In this document: positions 1 to 9,100 of the stretch, in pieces | Layout of the letters: every line of letters starts with the position of its first letter | How positions within the stretch are numbered: position 1 is the first letter of the stretch | DNA from: Kiritimatiellia bacterium | Lineage (GTDB): Bacteria; Verrucomicrobiota; Kiritimatiellia; CAIQIC01; Lenti-01 | Direction of reading: 5' to 3' | Assembly (NCBI GenBank): GCA_028681135.1 | Contig: JAQUJC010000017.1 | Coordinates: 1-48,054, forward strand | DNA length: 48,054 nucleotides | Notes under the pieces: model-generated | What the model saw: the letters and a program-made list of their open reading frames with translations, nothing else | The model's database searches: none | What the model was told of the DNA's origin: nothing | Program-made: the position numbers and the translations under genes

Positions 1-309
1 CTGTGCCCGGATCACATCCAAATCACTGAAAAGTGCCTCCCGCCCAAACGCCGCATCGATTCGTCATCCTTACGAAGCGATATTCATCAAAATCTATCGC
101 ATTCGGCAGCTTGATGAATTATTCAGGCTAAACTCCGCCGTGAAGGATTTGGCTGGGACGCCCCCCTCTGGAACGCCTTTCTGCCGCTATATTTTGCGCG
201 TCTGGACGCCTCGAGCCTCCAGCGCGCCCGTATCCGGTCCGCCTGTTCTGCGGCCACGCTCTTGCGCATGGCACGCAAAACCCTGCAAGGCTACCCCTCC
301 CGAAGCTGA
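1..309 (+). pseudogene. Unrecognised gene end with a frame break
   Basis: The frame whose codons begin at base 2 is open from the window edge and encodes about 45 residues, including the stretch YEAIFIKIYRIRQLDELFR. Protein-like sequence then seems to continue in another frame, from about 118 to a TGA at 307-309 (for example KLRREGFGWDAPLWNAFLP). The apparent break falls at 115-135, where a 15-mer (ATTATTCAGGCTAAA, 118-132) also occurs at 46476-46490 in noncoding DNA, so a small repeat may have disturbed the gene. FIKIYR is faintly like the lysine strand of WaaP-type sugar kinases, but what remains after it is too short for that family. I do not recognise the product. The first frame also stays open into the next gene, so a different, longer N-terminus for that gene cannot be excluded. 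Confidence 0.35.
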
Positions 310-313
310 CCCC

Positions 314-1390
314 GTGCCCCGCGTCCTTCTATCCGGCCTCAGCAACGACCGTGTCGAACTGAATCTAGCAAGCGCCATCCGACGGTCTGGCATCGATTTG
401 TTTGCCATCGATAACCCGGACAGCCCCGCCATCGAGTGGTGCCAATCCCACGGCATCCCGCACATGGATCACGAATTTCACAACCGCTTTGATCGCGAAG
501 CCATCCACATCTACCGCACCCTGTTGCATGACCACCCCTTCAACATCATCCACGCTCTCACCAACCGAGCCCTCTCCACTGCCTTGCTCGCCACCCGCCG
601 CATGAACCACCCGCCCAATATCATCGGGTATCGCGGCACCATGGGCCACATCCTTCGCTGGGACCCCGCCTCGCGCCTCTCTTATCTCAATTCTCGGGTG
701 GATGCCATTGTCTGCGTTTCCGACGCCGTTCGCAACTATCTTCGAGACCTCGGAATTCCCAATTCTCGCTTGGAAGTCATCTGGAAGGGCCACGATCCCG
801 CTTGGTATACCTCCGCCCCACGCGCCGATCTCGATGCCTTTGGCATCCCCCCGGATGCCATCCCTGTCGCTTTTGTCGGCAACATACGTCCCGTCAAAGG
901 CGTCGATGTCCTCTTGGATGCCTTTCAGGGCATTGCGCCTACTGAAAAGATTCACCTCCTGCTCTTTGGTGAAATTCGCGATCCTCACATCCAGAAACAA
1001 GTTGACCGCCTCCCGCATGTCCACTTCCTGGGCTTTCGCCCCGATGCCGCCGCTCTCGTCGGCGCCTGCGACATCGCCGTCATGCCTTCTATTGATCGCG
1101 AAGGACTGCCGAAGGCCGTCCTCGAAGCCATGGCCCAGGGGCTTCCCGCCGTCGTGACCGATGTCGGCGGCATGCCCGAACTCGTCGAACACGATGTCTC
1201 CGGCCTGGTCGTGCCGCCCTGCGACGCGGCGGCCCTGCGTAGCGCCCTCCTCGCCCTCGCCCACGACCCCGCCCTCCGCCGTCGGATGGGTGCTGCCGCC
1301 CGCGACCGCATCAACGGCCCCTTCCATTTCCGCCACACCGTTGCTAAAACCATCGCCCTTTACCGCCGCCTGCTCCCCACCGACCCTTGA
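314..1390 (+). CDS. Glycosyltransferase family 4 (GT-B fold)
   Basis: This is a cytoplasmic or membrane-associated retaining glycosyltransferase that moves a sugar from an activated donor, probably onto lipopolysaccharide or another surface glycan. The N-terminal Rossmann half begins PRVLLSGLSNDR. The C-terminal donor-binding half starts near VAFVGNIRPVKGVDVLLDAF and carries the GT4 E-x7-E pattern at E263 and E271 (EGLPKAVLEAMAQG), followed by VVTDVGGMPELVE. The length of 358 residues is normal for the family. I chose the GTG at 314 because the conserved sequence begins there, just after the upstream stop at 307-309; a GTG at 140 in the same frame would add an unlikely proline-rich leader. 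It ends 5 bp before the ATG of the PagL-like gene, so the two are probably co-transcribed in an envelope lipid locus. Donor and acceptor cannot be told from sequence. Confidence 0.85.
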   Translation: MPRVLLSGLSNDRVELNLASAIRRSGIDLFAIDNPDSPAIEWCQSHGIPHMDHEFHNRFDREAIHIYRTLLHDHPFNIIHALTNRALSTALLATRRMNHPPNIIGYRGTMGHILRWDPASRLSYLNSRVDAIVCVSDAVRNYLRDLGIPNSRLEVIWKGHDPAWYTSAPRADLDAFGIPPDAIPVAFVGNIRPVKGVDVLLDAFQGIAPTEKIHLLLFGEIRDPHIQKQVDRLPHVHFLGFRPDAAALVGACDIAVMPSIDREGLPKAVLEAMAQGLPAVVTDVGGMPELVEHDVSGLVVPPCDAAALRSALLALAHDPALRRRMGAAARDRINGPFHFRHTVAKTIALYRRLLPTDP

Positions 1391-1395
1391 TTCAC

Positions 1396-2004
1396 ATGCC
1401 ACGCTATGCCATTTTCATCCTTGTGCTGCTGTGGGCCCTTCCTCCGGCCAGTGCCCGCGTTTGGTTTGCACAAGACCCTCCCTTGCTCAGCGTCGGCGTC
1501 GGCACCGCCGAGATATTCGACTCCCACCAAATTTTGTTCTGGGGGCTCGAGTACCGTCCTGCTTTTCGGATGTTTCATCTCGGCCCCTGGCTGCTCTTCG
1601 GTACGGGCAAGAACCACGAATTCTATGCCGCCGCCGGGGTGCTGATGAATCTCGAACTCGGCCGAGACTGGGTGCTGACCCCCAGCTTCGGCGCGGGTTA
1701 CTACAACGCCTCCGAGGGGCTCACGCTCGGTTTCAAAGCCCAATTCCGAACGGCCATTGAAATCACCAAACGCTTCAGCAACGGCCACCGTTTCGGCCTT
1801 TGCTTTGCCCACCTTTCCAATGGCTCGCTCAGCGACTATAATCCCGGCACCGAAACCTTCGGCATTTTCTATTCCATTCCCCTCGATTTCTTCCGGCGGC
1901 ACCCTGTCGCCACAGATGCCCGGCTCGGTAGCGACACCCTCGGGGCAGGGTTTTTCCTTTTGGAGCGTTCATTTCCCGCAACCAAGGATGAACGTGCGTT
2001 TTGA
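1396..2004 (+). CDS. pagL: Lipid A 3-O-deacylase, PagL type
   Basis: PagL is an outer-membrane beta-barrel enzyme that removes the 3-O acyl chain of lipid A. A signal peptide (about 1-22, ending PPASA) precedes strands rich in aromatic residues. The catalytic signature is clear: AHLSNGSLSDYNPGTE gives H139, S141 and E153, the same spacing as the His-Ser-Glu triad of Pseudomonas PagL (126, 128, 140). ATG 1396 is preferred over TTG 1387, which overlaps the glycosyltransferase stop. The last 12 codons (1969-2004) lie antisense to the end of the ISAs1-type transposase pseudogene. The residues after FFRRH are therefore probably insertion-sequence DNA read as protein; the barrel itself appears complete. 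Linkage to a GT4 gene fits lipid A or LPS remodelling. Confidence 0.8.
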   Translation: MPRYAIFILVLLWALPPASARVWFAQDPPLLSVGVGTAEIFDSHQILFWGLEYRPAFRMFHLGPWLLFGTGKNHEFYAAAGVLMNLELGRDWVLTPSFGAGYYNASEGLTLGFKAQFRTAIEITKRFSNGHRFGLCFAHLSNGSLSDYNPGTETFGIFYSIPLDFFRRHPVATDARLGSDTLGAGFFLLERSFPATKDERAF

Positions 2005-3756
2005 ATTAGCGGTATTCGCTTCGATGAAGGCTGGCAGCGAGGGGTAGGCTCCATCTGTCTGGGCATAATATTGGAAGATGACATTTCGCAGCATGATGAG
2101 GGACAATATTTGGATTGCGGCTGCGGGTTTTATCTTCCAGCAGGCAGGCGTCCTTTCGCCAGTGATTCCGACTTTCCACTCCACCCCAATGTTCCCGCAC
2201 CGAATGAGCCCATTGCTCAGGCATTTTCCGCCCGGACTCCAGACTGCTCAGATAGTAGCGATCTTCCCAGCGGCCTTCCTGACCTCCAACTTTACGCCAG
2301 CTTCTGATATAAAGCAGGGTGCGGGCATGGGGAAAGGAAACCTCCATTGCCTCCACGCCTATGACCGAAAGACATCGCCGCTCTTCCCGCCCATGCCCTT
2401 TTTCGCTTCGGCAAAAAGGGGGAGGGATTGCCTGGCCTTCTTTTCCAATGTCTTGCGGATCTTCTTTTGATTGGTCTTTATCTGCATCAGATAGTCTCCT
2501 CCACGCTCCACAACCGCTCGAGCTGTTCGATGCTGGGCATGAAGGGCGTCGACGCTCACCAGTTGCCCGCTAAGATCGGTCTGGCCTTCAATCAAGCGCT
2601 GCGCCGCCTTGATTTCACAGCGTTCCCCCTCCCCTTTTTTCATGCTCATTGGTGCCATGGAGCAAGGGGTTCCGGTTTCGGTGTCCACCAGACTAACGAC
2701 CCCAATCGTATCGCGGACCATTTTCCCATCCAGTGCCAGGGCACCAGGAAGTGAACCGGCCTTTTCACTCAGCCATCCTGAAAGAACCTGGGCGAATGCG
2801 TCGGTGTCCAACTGAGCCAATAAGTTGTAATACACCTTGTATCCGGGCGCTTTAATGAATTTCATGCCTTTTTTGCGGGGGAGGCCAAGCGCCTTGCGCT
2901 GGGTCTGGGTGAGCCGCTGGCCAAAGCGATGGATTGCACTGATGTCCCGGTGCCCGCTCAGCATGGCCATGGCCACAATGCTAAGAACCGCCCCCAAAGA
3001 GAATGTACGGTTCTTCCCCCGCGGATCCGGAGTCCGGCGCAGCGCCTCGTGTAGAGATTCGATCTGGAGTGCTTTGAACGGTAGGACCCCGTGTGCATTT
3101 GACTGGGCGCCTCCACGGCACCCCTCTGGCAGTTCCGCCGCGCAGAAAGTTTCAAATGCCCTGGCGCGCAGCGGCTTCATCCATAGCTTTTTGGGCCGCC
3201 CATTGGGCACATAGAAGTCGGCCCGATGGCGTGAATATCCTTTGCTCATCCCGATCGCTGTCCAACCCGCCGCCCGATAGCAGGTGCCTTCGAAGGCTTC
3301 AATATCGGTGAAGGTTTCGGCGGCGAGAGGTTCATATCCAAAGCACTCCTGCCACTGGCGGGGAAGGGCGCGGATGGCCGCGCCGAGTATTTGCGATGCC
3401 AGATTGGGTTCGCTGCCCGCTTCGCTTGGCAGCAGGAAACGCCGGTTCTGCACAATCAACTTCTGACGTTCGGCGCGAAGGGTTGGAGTCCAGCCAATAT
3501 ACTCGTCGCGATCCTTCAGGGCATAGCAGGCAGATCCCCAGGCCAGCAGCCCCACCCACTGCCCCTCTCGAACAGCTACCTGCCGAAGATAATCCCCGAC
3601 GGGATGACCTTCCCCCAGATAATGGAAGTGGCCTAGCAGCCGGTCAAAACGCTTTTTCCCCTCTCTTGATTGAACGATTTCAATGCTCAATGGCGAATTA
3701 CGGCTCTGGCCTGCGTGCTTGGAGCCCCGGTTTGATGTGGTTGTTTTCGTTTTCAT
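1969..3756 (-). pseudogene. DUF4338-ISAs1 family transposase, two frameshifts
   Basis: A decayed insertion-sequence transposase. The first part (3756-2359) joins an N-terminal DUF4338 (DruA-like) domain, about residues 25-200 with HFHYLG, IGW and GTCYRAAGW, to an ISAs1-family DDE domain (ALALDGKMVRDT, VSVDALHAQ). The frame ends early at 2359. Homologous sequence resumes in the -1 frame at an A5G3 run near 2396-2403 (HGREERR, then SFPHARTLLYIRS, RYYLSSLE, VREHWGGVESRNHW). A second shift near 2095-2110 moves it to a third frame (MLRNVIFQYY, SLPAFIEANTANSK), which ends at 1969. With two separate shifts, inactivation is likelier than programmed frameshifting, although assembly error in the homopolymer is possible. 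I could not place terminal inverted repeats or a target duplication. The 3' end overlaps the tail of the pagL-like gene in antisense. Confidence 0.85.
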
Positions 3757-3916
3757 CCCACCATGGCTTTTAGCAGGAAGGGAGATTTTTGTCTATCCCC
3801 AAATAAATATCAATGTTTACAGGCTCTCAGCCACTCATAAGGAAAAACCCTGACCCTCGGGGTCAGCCCTTCACAAACAACTTTACAAGCCTTGGCTAGT
3901 GTTGCACATTACGGCC
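3757..3916. other. Gap between two transposases
   Basis: No gene is seen here. The stretch presumably contains the right end of the ISAs1-type element, whose boundary I could not identify, and then the left inverted repeat of the REP-type transposase. Confidence 0.5.
3850..3876. repeat. Left hairpin and inverted repeat of transposase unit
   Basis: CTGACCC-TCG-GGGTCAG (3850-3866) makes a 7-bp stem with a 3-nt loop. GGGGTCAGCCCTTCACAA (3859-3876) is a perfect 18-bp inverted copy of 4982-4999 on the far side of the transposase gene. The core GGGGTCAGCCC also occurs alone at 24694 and 47528, so this is a dispersed REP-like sequence. Confidence 0.8.
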
Positions 3917-4954
3917 ATGGCACGGTCATTACGTATTGAGTTTCCTGGCGCGATCTATCATGTCACCTGCCGGATGTTGGGAGACTGGAGAACTGAGCAT
4001 TCTCGATTATTTAAGGATGATGCAGACCGCAACCGGTTTCTAAATCAGCTTTCCGAGCGAGTCGAGCAATATCACATCCGGCTGTTTTTGTACGTTTGCA
4101 TGACCAACCACTTCCACCTGGTTTTTGAGACGCCAGAGGCAAACTGCTCGAAGTTTATGCAATCGTTATCGACTGCCTACACGGTCTACTATAACCTTCG
4201 ACACAAGCGCCACGGGCACCTCCTTGATGGGCGCTATAAGGCTAAGTTGGTCGATGGTGACAACTATCTTCTGGCTCTTTCACGATATGTGCATCTGAAT
4301 CCGGTTCAGATCGAGACAGAGAGGGACAAGCCGCTCGGAAAGCGGATTGCGACGTTGCGAAGCTATGCGTGGAGCAGCTACCCAAGCTATATCGGACTTC
4401 AGAAAGCAATTGATTTCATCGAATACGGACCGCTGCTTGCTCAAATGTCGGGCAAACGGCGCGAATGGCCGCAGCGTTACCGCGAGTTCGTGGAACGCGG
4501 ACTGGCTAAATCGGACAACGACTTCAACGCGATGTTAAAGCAATCGCCGCGTAGCATCGGAAGCGACAGTTTTCGGGCGTGGATTGACGATCTTTATCAG
4601 CGGCAAGTTGAGAGTTGCACCCGGATTGAGGATGTTTCGTTTCGGCACATCACTGAACCACTGTCAGTGGACGAGGTGTTGGCAACACTGGCCGAGGTTT
4701 TGAATGTCGACCCCGGCGCATTTAAGCGTCGGCTTCATGGCAGCCCGCTGCGGGGCGTTGCAGCTCATTTTTTGATTCGATATTCGCGTTGCTCTCAGCG
4801 GGATATCGCCGATGTGCTCTGCATCGGAAGTGGAGCGGCGGTTGGCAATCAACTTCACCGGCTGCCGGAAAAACTGGTACAGGACGATCACTTACAGCAA
4901 CAGGTCGCCAAACTTGAAAAGCGGTTTCAACAACGACACAAAGGTGAGACCTAG
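3917..4954 (+). CDS. REP-associated tyrosine (Y1) transposase
   Basis: A Y1_Tnp-family HUH protein of the RAYT group, which nicks single-stranded hairpin DNA through a tyrosine. The start MARSLRIEFPGAIYHVT is typical of the family, so I use ATG 3917 instead of the GTG at 3899. The HUH pair is in MTNHFHLVFETP and the candidate catalytic tyrosine is in LLALSRYVHLNPV. The C-terminal third (about 250-345) contains a helix-turn-helix-like stretch (RDIADVLCIGSGAAVGNQL), as is common in long RAYTs. The frame is intact at 345 residues. It is bounded by an 18-bp perfect inverted repeat (3859-3876 and 4982-4999) with a REP-like hairpin on the left, and its right end lies only 9 bp from the start of the AEC transporter gene. 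Because related repeats lie elsewhere without a transposase, this gene may act on them in trans. Confidence 0.88.
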   Translation: MARSLRIEFPGAIYHVTCRMLGDWRTEHSRLFKDDADRNRFLNQLSERVEQYHIRLFLYVCMTNHFHLVFETPEANCSKFMQSLSTAYTVYYNLRHKRHGHLLDGRYKAKLVDGDNYLLALSRYVHLNPVQIETERDKPLGKRIATLRSYAWSSYPSYIGLQKAIDFIEYGPLLAQMSGKRREWPQRYREFVERGLAKSDNDFNAMLKQSPRSIGSDSFRAWIDDLYQRQVESCTRIEDVSFRHITEPLSVDEVLATLAEVLNVDPGAFKRRLHGSPLRGVAAHFLIRYSRCSQRDIADVLCIGSGAAVGNQLHRLPEKLVQDDHLQQQVAKLEKRFQQRHKGET

Positions 4955-4981
4955 TCGCAACAGATAACCTCGTAATGTGTA

Positions 4982-4999
4982 TTGTGAAGGGCTGACCCC
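4982..4999. repeat. Right inverted repeat of transposase unit
   Basis: TTGTGAAGGGCTGACCCC is the exact reverse complement of 3859-3876. It lies 27 bp after the transposase stop and 9 bp before the ATG at 5009. Confidence 0.8.
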
Positions 5000-5008
5000 A
5001 ACTGTTTT

Positions 5009-5950
5009 ATGATATTCTTCTATCAAATTCTCTGTGTTTTGGGGCTTGTTTGCGCCGGATTTGCAGCTCGCCGCCGGGGGATGCTCTCGGCCCAGGGCAC
5101 TACGGATCTGGCACATATTGCGCTATCGCTGATTTATCCCGCCCTAATATTCGTCTCGATCACGCAACTGCATCTCGCTGATTTACGTGCCAACGTTGCC
5201 TTACCGCTACTGGCGATGGTCATCGCCATGACCGGCCTGGGCCTGGGGCTGATCGCCGTCCGTTGGCTTGGCCGCATTCCCCCCGCCACGTCGCGCGCCT
5301 TTTTGTTCCATTGCCTCATCAACAACTACTCTTTTTTGCCCCTGCCGCTGGTTCTCTTCCGCTATGGCAACAAAGGGGTCGGCCTGCTTGTTTTTTCTTC
5401 TGTCGGTTTCGAACTGCTGCTCTGGTCGCTGGGCGTGATGCTCTTTACCCGTACCGAGCGCAACCGCGACCGCCTCAAATCGCTTTTCAGCCCCCCGCTG
5501 ATCACGCTGGTCGTCAGTCTCGCCCTGGTTGTGATCCGCGACAGTTTTGCCTGGCCCACACCGCCGGAGGGGCTCCAGCTCGCCGCGCGCACGTTTCACA
5601 CCGGCCTATCCACTCTTGGCGCGGCCACCATTGCCTTTTCGATGCTGGTCGCCGGCAGTCGGTTTGCGATGCTGAAATTTGAGACGATGCTTGGCTGGCG
5701 CGTGTGGTTTGTCTCGGTCATCCGACTCCTGGCCGTGCCGCTGATTGTGATCCCCCTGCTCACGCTGCTCCCGCTGGATCCTATCGCCCGCGGCATTCTG
5801 TGCATCATTGCGGTTATGCCCTCTGCGATGGTCAGCGCCCTCTTCTCCGAGCGCTATGGTGGCGATACCGATTTCATCGCGGGCGGGCTCCTGCTCACCC
5901 ATCTCTGGGCACTACTCACCGTCCCCCTACTCCTCGCCTGGGCGCTATAA
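5009..5950 (+). CDS. AEC family permease (auxin efflux carrier type)
   Basis: A 313-residue inner-membrane protein with about ten hydrophobic segments, organised as two five-helix halves around a polar stretch near 145-165 (RTERNRDRLKSL). The family exports or imports small organic acids such as malonate or malate; the substrate here is unknown. Family-like features are the N-terminal GFAARRRGMLS, the early SLIYPALIF segment, the NNYSFLPLPL motif in the first half and the C-terminal MPSAMVSALFSERYGGD. The ATG at 5009 starts right after the transposase inverted repeat, so the original promoter was probably separated from the gene or replaced. No clear Shine-Dalgarno sequence is visible. The gene stands alone, and a convergent minus-strand gene with its own terminator follows. 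Confidence 0.8.
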   Translation: MIFFYQILCVLGLVCAGFAARRRGMLSAQGTTDLAHIALSLIYPALIFVSITQLHLADLRANVALPLLAMVIAMTGLGLGLIAVRWLGRIPPATSRAFLFHCLINNYSFLPLPLVLFRYGNKGVGLLVFSSVGFELLLWSLGVMLFTRTERNRDRLKSLFSPPLITLVVSLALVVIRDSFAWPTPPEGLQLAARTFHTGLSTLGAATIAFSMLVAGSRFAMLKFETMLGWRVWFVSVIRLLAVPLIVIPLLTLLPLDPIARGILCIIAVMPSAMVSALFSERYGGDTDFIAGGLLLTHLWALLTVPLLLAWAL

Positions 5951-6066
5951 GATTGGGCGAGGGGATAGGCGATGACCGATTTCAGGTTGGGGACGGTTGC
6001 CGTCGATACCGGCTCTCCCCTTGCTGCTGGGCCACCGGCTTTGCCCGTTGAATAGGGTTTCTCATT

Positions 6067-6102
6067 GAAAAACCGCCGGTCCCACGAATGGGACCGGCGG
6101 TT
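6067..6102 (-). terminator. Rho-independent terminator
   Basis: A 14-bp perfect stem (6071-6084 paired with 6089-6102, loop CGAA) is followed on the minus strand by a run of T. It lies 33 bp past the stop of the LTD/Ig-like gene and ends its transcript. It also faces the convergent AEC gene. Confidence 0.9.
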
Positions 6103-6134
6103 GCGTTGCCGTTTGGCAACCAGAACCGTTCCGG

Positions 6135-9100
6135 TTAGTTGAACCAGACCCGGATCAAGCGTTGGGTGGCCACGCCAGACTTGATCGTGACGGTGGTGCC
6201 GACCACCTCGTAATCCGTCGGCGACGTCAAGGTCGTCCAGGTAAACTCCTGACCGGTCACGGTGGCATTTGCGCCTTCCACCCGAGCCAGGCCTGAGCCG
6301 TCCGGAATATCAAAGGTGAACCCGGTGCCGGCGACAAAGGTGATGGCCGGGATCGGCACATCATCGCCGCCACTACCGGCGCTAATCACGAGATAGACCG
6401 TGCTGCTGTAGTCGCCGCTGCCCGTTGTTGCCGTCACCGTCAGGGTGTACGTGCCGTTCGTGGCGGGCGTGAACGCCCACACCGGCGGGAAGCTTGAGTA
6501 GTCTGCATCGAAGTTTGCTGAAGTGTCCGGATTGAAGAACTCAAACCCCCAGTCACTGGCCGTCTCGTTGGTGATGGAGATGTTCAGTGACAGCGGTACG
6601 CCCACGGTGCCCGACATGTCGCCGGAGATGAGGACGGCCGGCTGGCCCGGCGGCAAGCCGACCACCGAGAAGGTCACGGTCTTCTGCGCGGTTGCCATCG
6701 TGTCATCCGTCGCGGTCACTGTCGCCGAGTAGTCGCCCGTCGGCGCCGTCGCCAGGATCGTAAAGACATCGTCGACATCCGTGAAGTACGCCCCGCCCAG
6801 CGTGCTGGTCCAGGAATAGCTGTAGGGCGCGGTTCCGTTGGCCGCCGTCGCCGTAATCGTCGCGCTGTTGCCTTCCTGCACCTCGAAGTCATTGGGTTTA
6901 TCCACGGAAACCGAGAACTGCAACGGGCCAGTGGACACACTACCGTGGATCACCACATCGTCCAGACGGAAGATGCCGCCGCCACTACTTTCGCGGGAGC
7001 CGTTCTGCCAGCCTTGAATCTTGACTTCGATTGCTCCGGTTTCGCTCACCACGCCGGCCACGGCTTGGCTGACCGTCACCAGGGTGGAACTGGGAGCATC
7101 CACTTCATAGGTGGCCGTGCCGCCAGCGATATCAAAGCCAAAGGCCGATGGCCCCGCCGATGTTGCATAGGCCTTGAAGGAAATGGCATCAATCGTCATC
7201 GAAGCCCCTGCCGCCGGCGTAATCGTGAACACAAACGCCTTGGCGTCCGCTTGCGCGGTCGCCGTCCAGCCAGAGGTTTCCTCGATGTAGGGCTCGTCGG
7301 TAAAATAGTCACCGGTGGTAACGGCCGTTTCGATCGTGCCATCAGACAAGGCCATGTCAGAAACCGTCAAGTTGGCATCCTTGGCCGTGACCTGAAGATA
7401 GGGGTCTTCGTTAAACCGGAAGTCGACGATACCCTCTGCTGGAGTCGGCGCCACCACGGAGAAGGTCAGCGAATTGCTCGCCGTGGCCGAGGCACCATCC
7501 GTCGCCACCACGCTAGCAGAATAACTGCCGATGGGTGCGGTGGCCAGAATCGTCAACGTGCCACCACTGATGGTGCGATAGGTCTCGCCCAAATCCGTGG
7601 TCCAGGCATAGGCATACGGCTCGGTACCGTTGGCCGCCGTGGCCGTGATGGTGGCGCTGGAGCCTTCTTCCACGGTAAAGCCGCTGGTCTGGTCGAAGCT
7701 CACACTGAACACCGCCGGCCCTGTGCTGTGGTAGCCGATGCGCTCATTGGTGCTTTCTGCCGCCGCATCCACTTCGGCATTCGTGAACTCATCCCAGTCG
7801 GCGGCATTGAAGTCCGTATTCACGCCAACGGTCACAGTGTCTTTGCGGACAAAGCTTTTGTCTTTTGCTGTATTACCGGTCAGTCCAAACGCGTCCACGA
7901 CATTTGCAAACGCATAGGTCTCACCAGTGTACAACACCACGCTGTCGTCACCGTTGAAATCCGGGGTAAAAGATTGATCTGCGGTGGCATACGTCGGAAG
8001 CGCTGCCCGGCTCTCATTAACCAAATAGGTGCCACCGCCAGCAATCGTGCCCGTCAAGGCTACTGATTTGCTCGGTGCCGCGTCCGTCTTCCAGCCCTCG
8101 CGGTTATCGTTGTTCCATGAGCCCACGTAGTAACTACCAGCCGACAGGTCAACAGCCGCACTGCCCGGATTGTAGATTTCGATCCACTTATTGTAGCTGG
8201 GACCTTCGTAATACTGCGAGATGATGAGCGCACCGCTGGTGGAGGCCTCCTGGAACGTCACCGCCACGGTCACCGCCTGCGCGGGCATGGTGAAGGTTTC
8301 GCCGGTCACCTCGACATTGGAGGTGTCCGCAGCCGTCACGGTGATGGTATCCTTCGCATAGCCGCTGTCAGGCGTTGGGTTGACGGTCACCGTTGTGCCG
8401 GCTTCGGCTTCGGTTGCCGGCGTCGTGGTGGCGCTGCCATTAACGGACGGGCTCACGGTGATGGCGTACTTGACCGCCGGTGCCGCCACCGAGAAGGTCA
8501 GCGAATTGCTCGCCGTGGCCGAAGCGCCATCCGTCGCCACCACGCTCGCAGAATAACTGCCGATGGGTGCCGTGGCCAGAATCGTCAGCGTGCCACCACT
8601 GATGGTGCGATAGGTCTCGCCCAAATCCGTGGTCCAGGCATAGGCATACGGCTCGGTACCGTTAGCCGCCGTGGCCGTGATCGTGGCGCTAGAGCCTTCT
8701 TCCACAGTAAAGGCGTCGGCCTGGTCGAAGCTCACCGCAAAGCCCACGGGCCCGGGAGCCACGCCAAACCCTTCAAGCCCACCGGCGGCGCTAGGCGTCT
8801 CGGAAATCGTTTCAAACCGTGTGCTGGGATCGGTCCAGCCCGCGGTGGAACCCGTCGAAATTCCGTCGAGCAACTGGATGTTCTGGTCGGCGGTGGACAC
8901 CCCGCTACCCGACCAGGCCGATCCGGGATCCACGCCCGGGGTGCCGAACGTATCTTGGACAACGCTGTCCAACTGGACCTGCAAGGCATCATCCCCGTTA
9001 AAGGTAAACGCCTTTAGCGCGGTCAAAACGCCCGTGCCCAAGCCTTCCACATAATCAACGATATCCTGCGTGCCCACGACCATCACGGCACCCGCGGCCA

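Noticed and set aside
2359-2420. Programmed -1 frameshift in the transposase
   Set aside because: The A5G3 run could slip, but a second unrelated shift near 2100 shows that the gene is decayed.
1969-3756. Druantia anti-phage system
   Set aside because: Only a DUF4338 domain is present, fused to a broken transposase. No Druantia helicase or partner genes are nearby.
6945-8066. 373-codon plus-strand frame inside the LTD gene
   Set aside because: Arg/Gly/His-rich shadow. The minus-strand frame has a signal peptide, a Shine-Dalgarno, domain repeats and a terminator.
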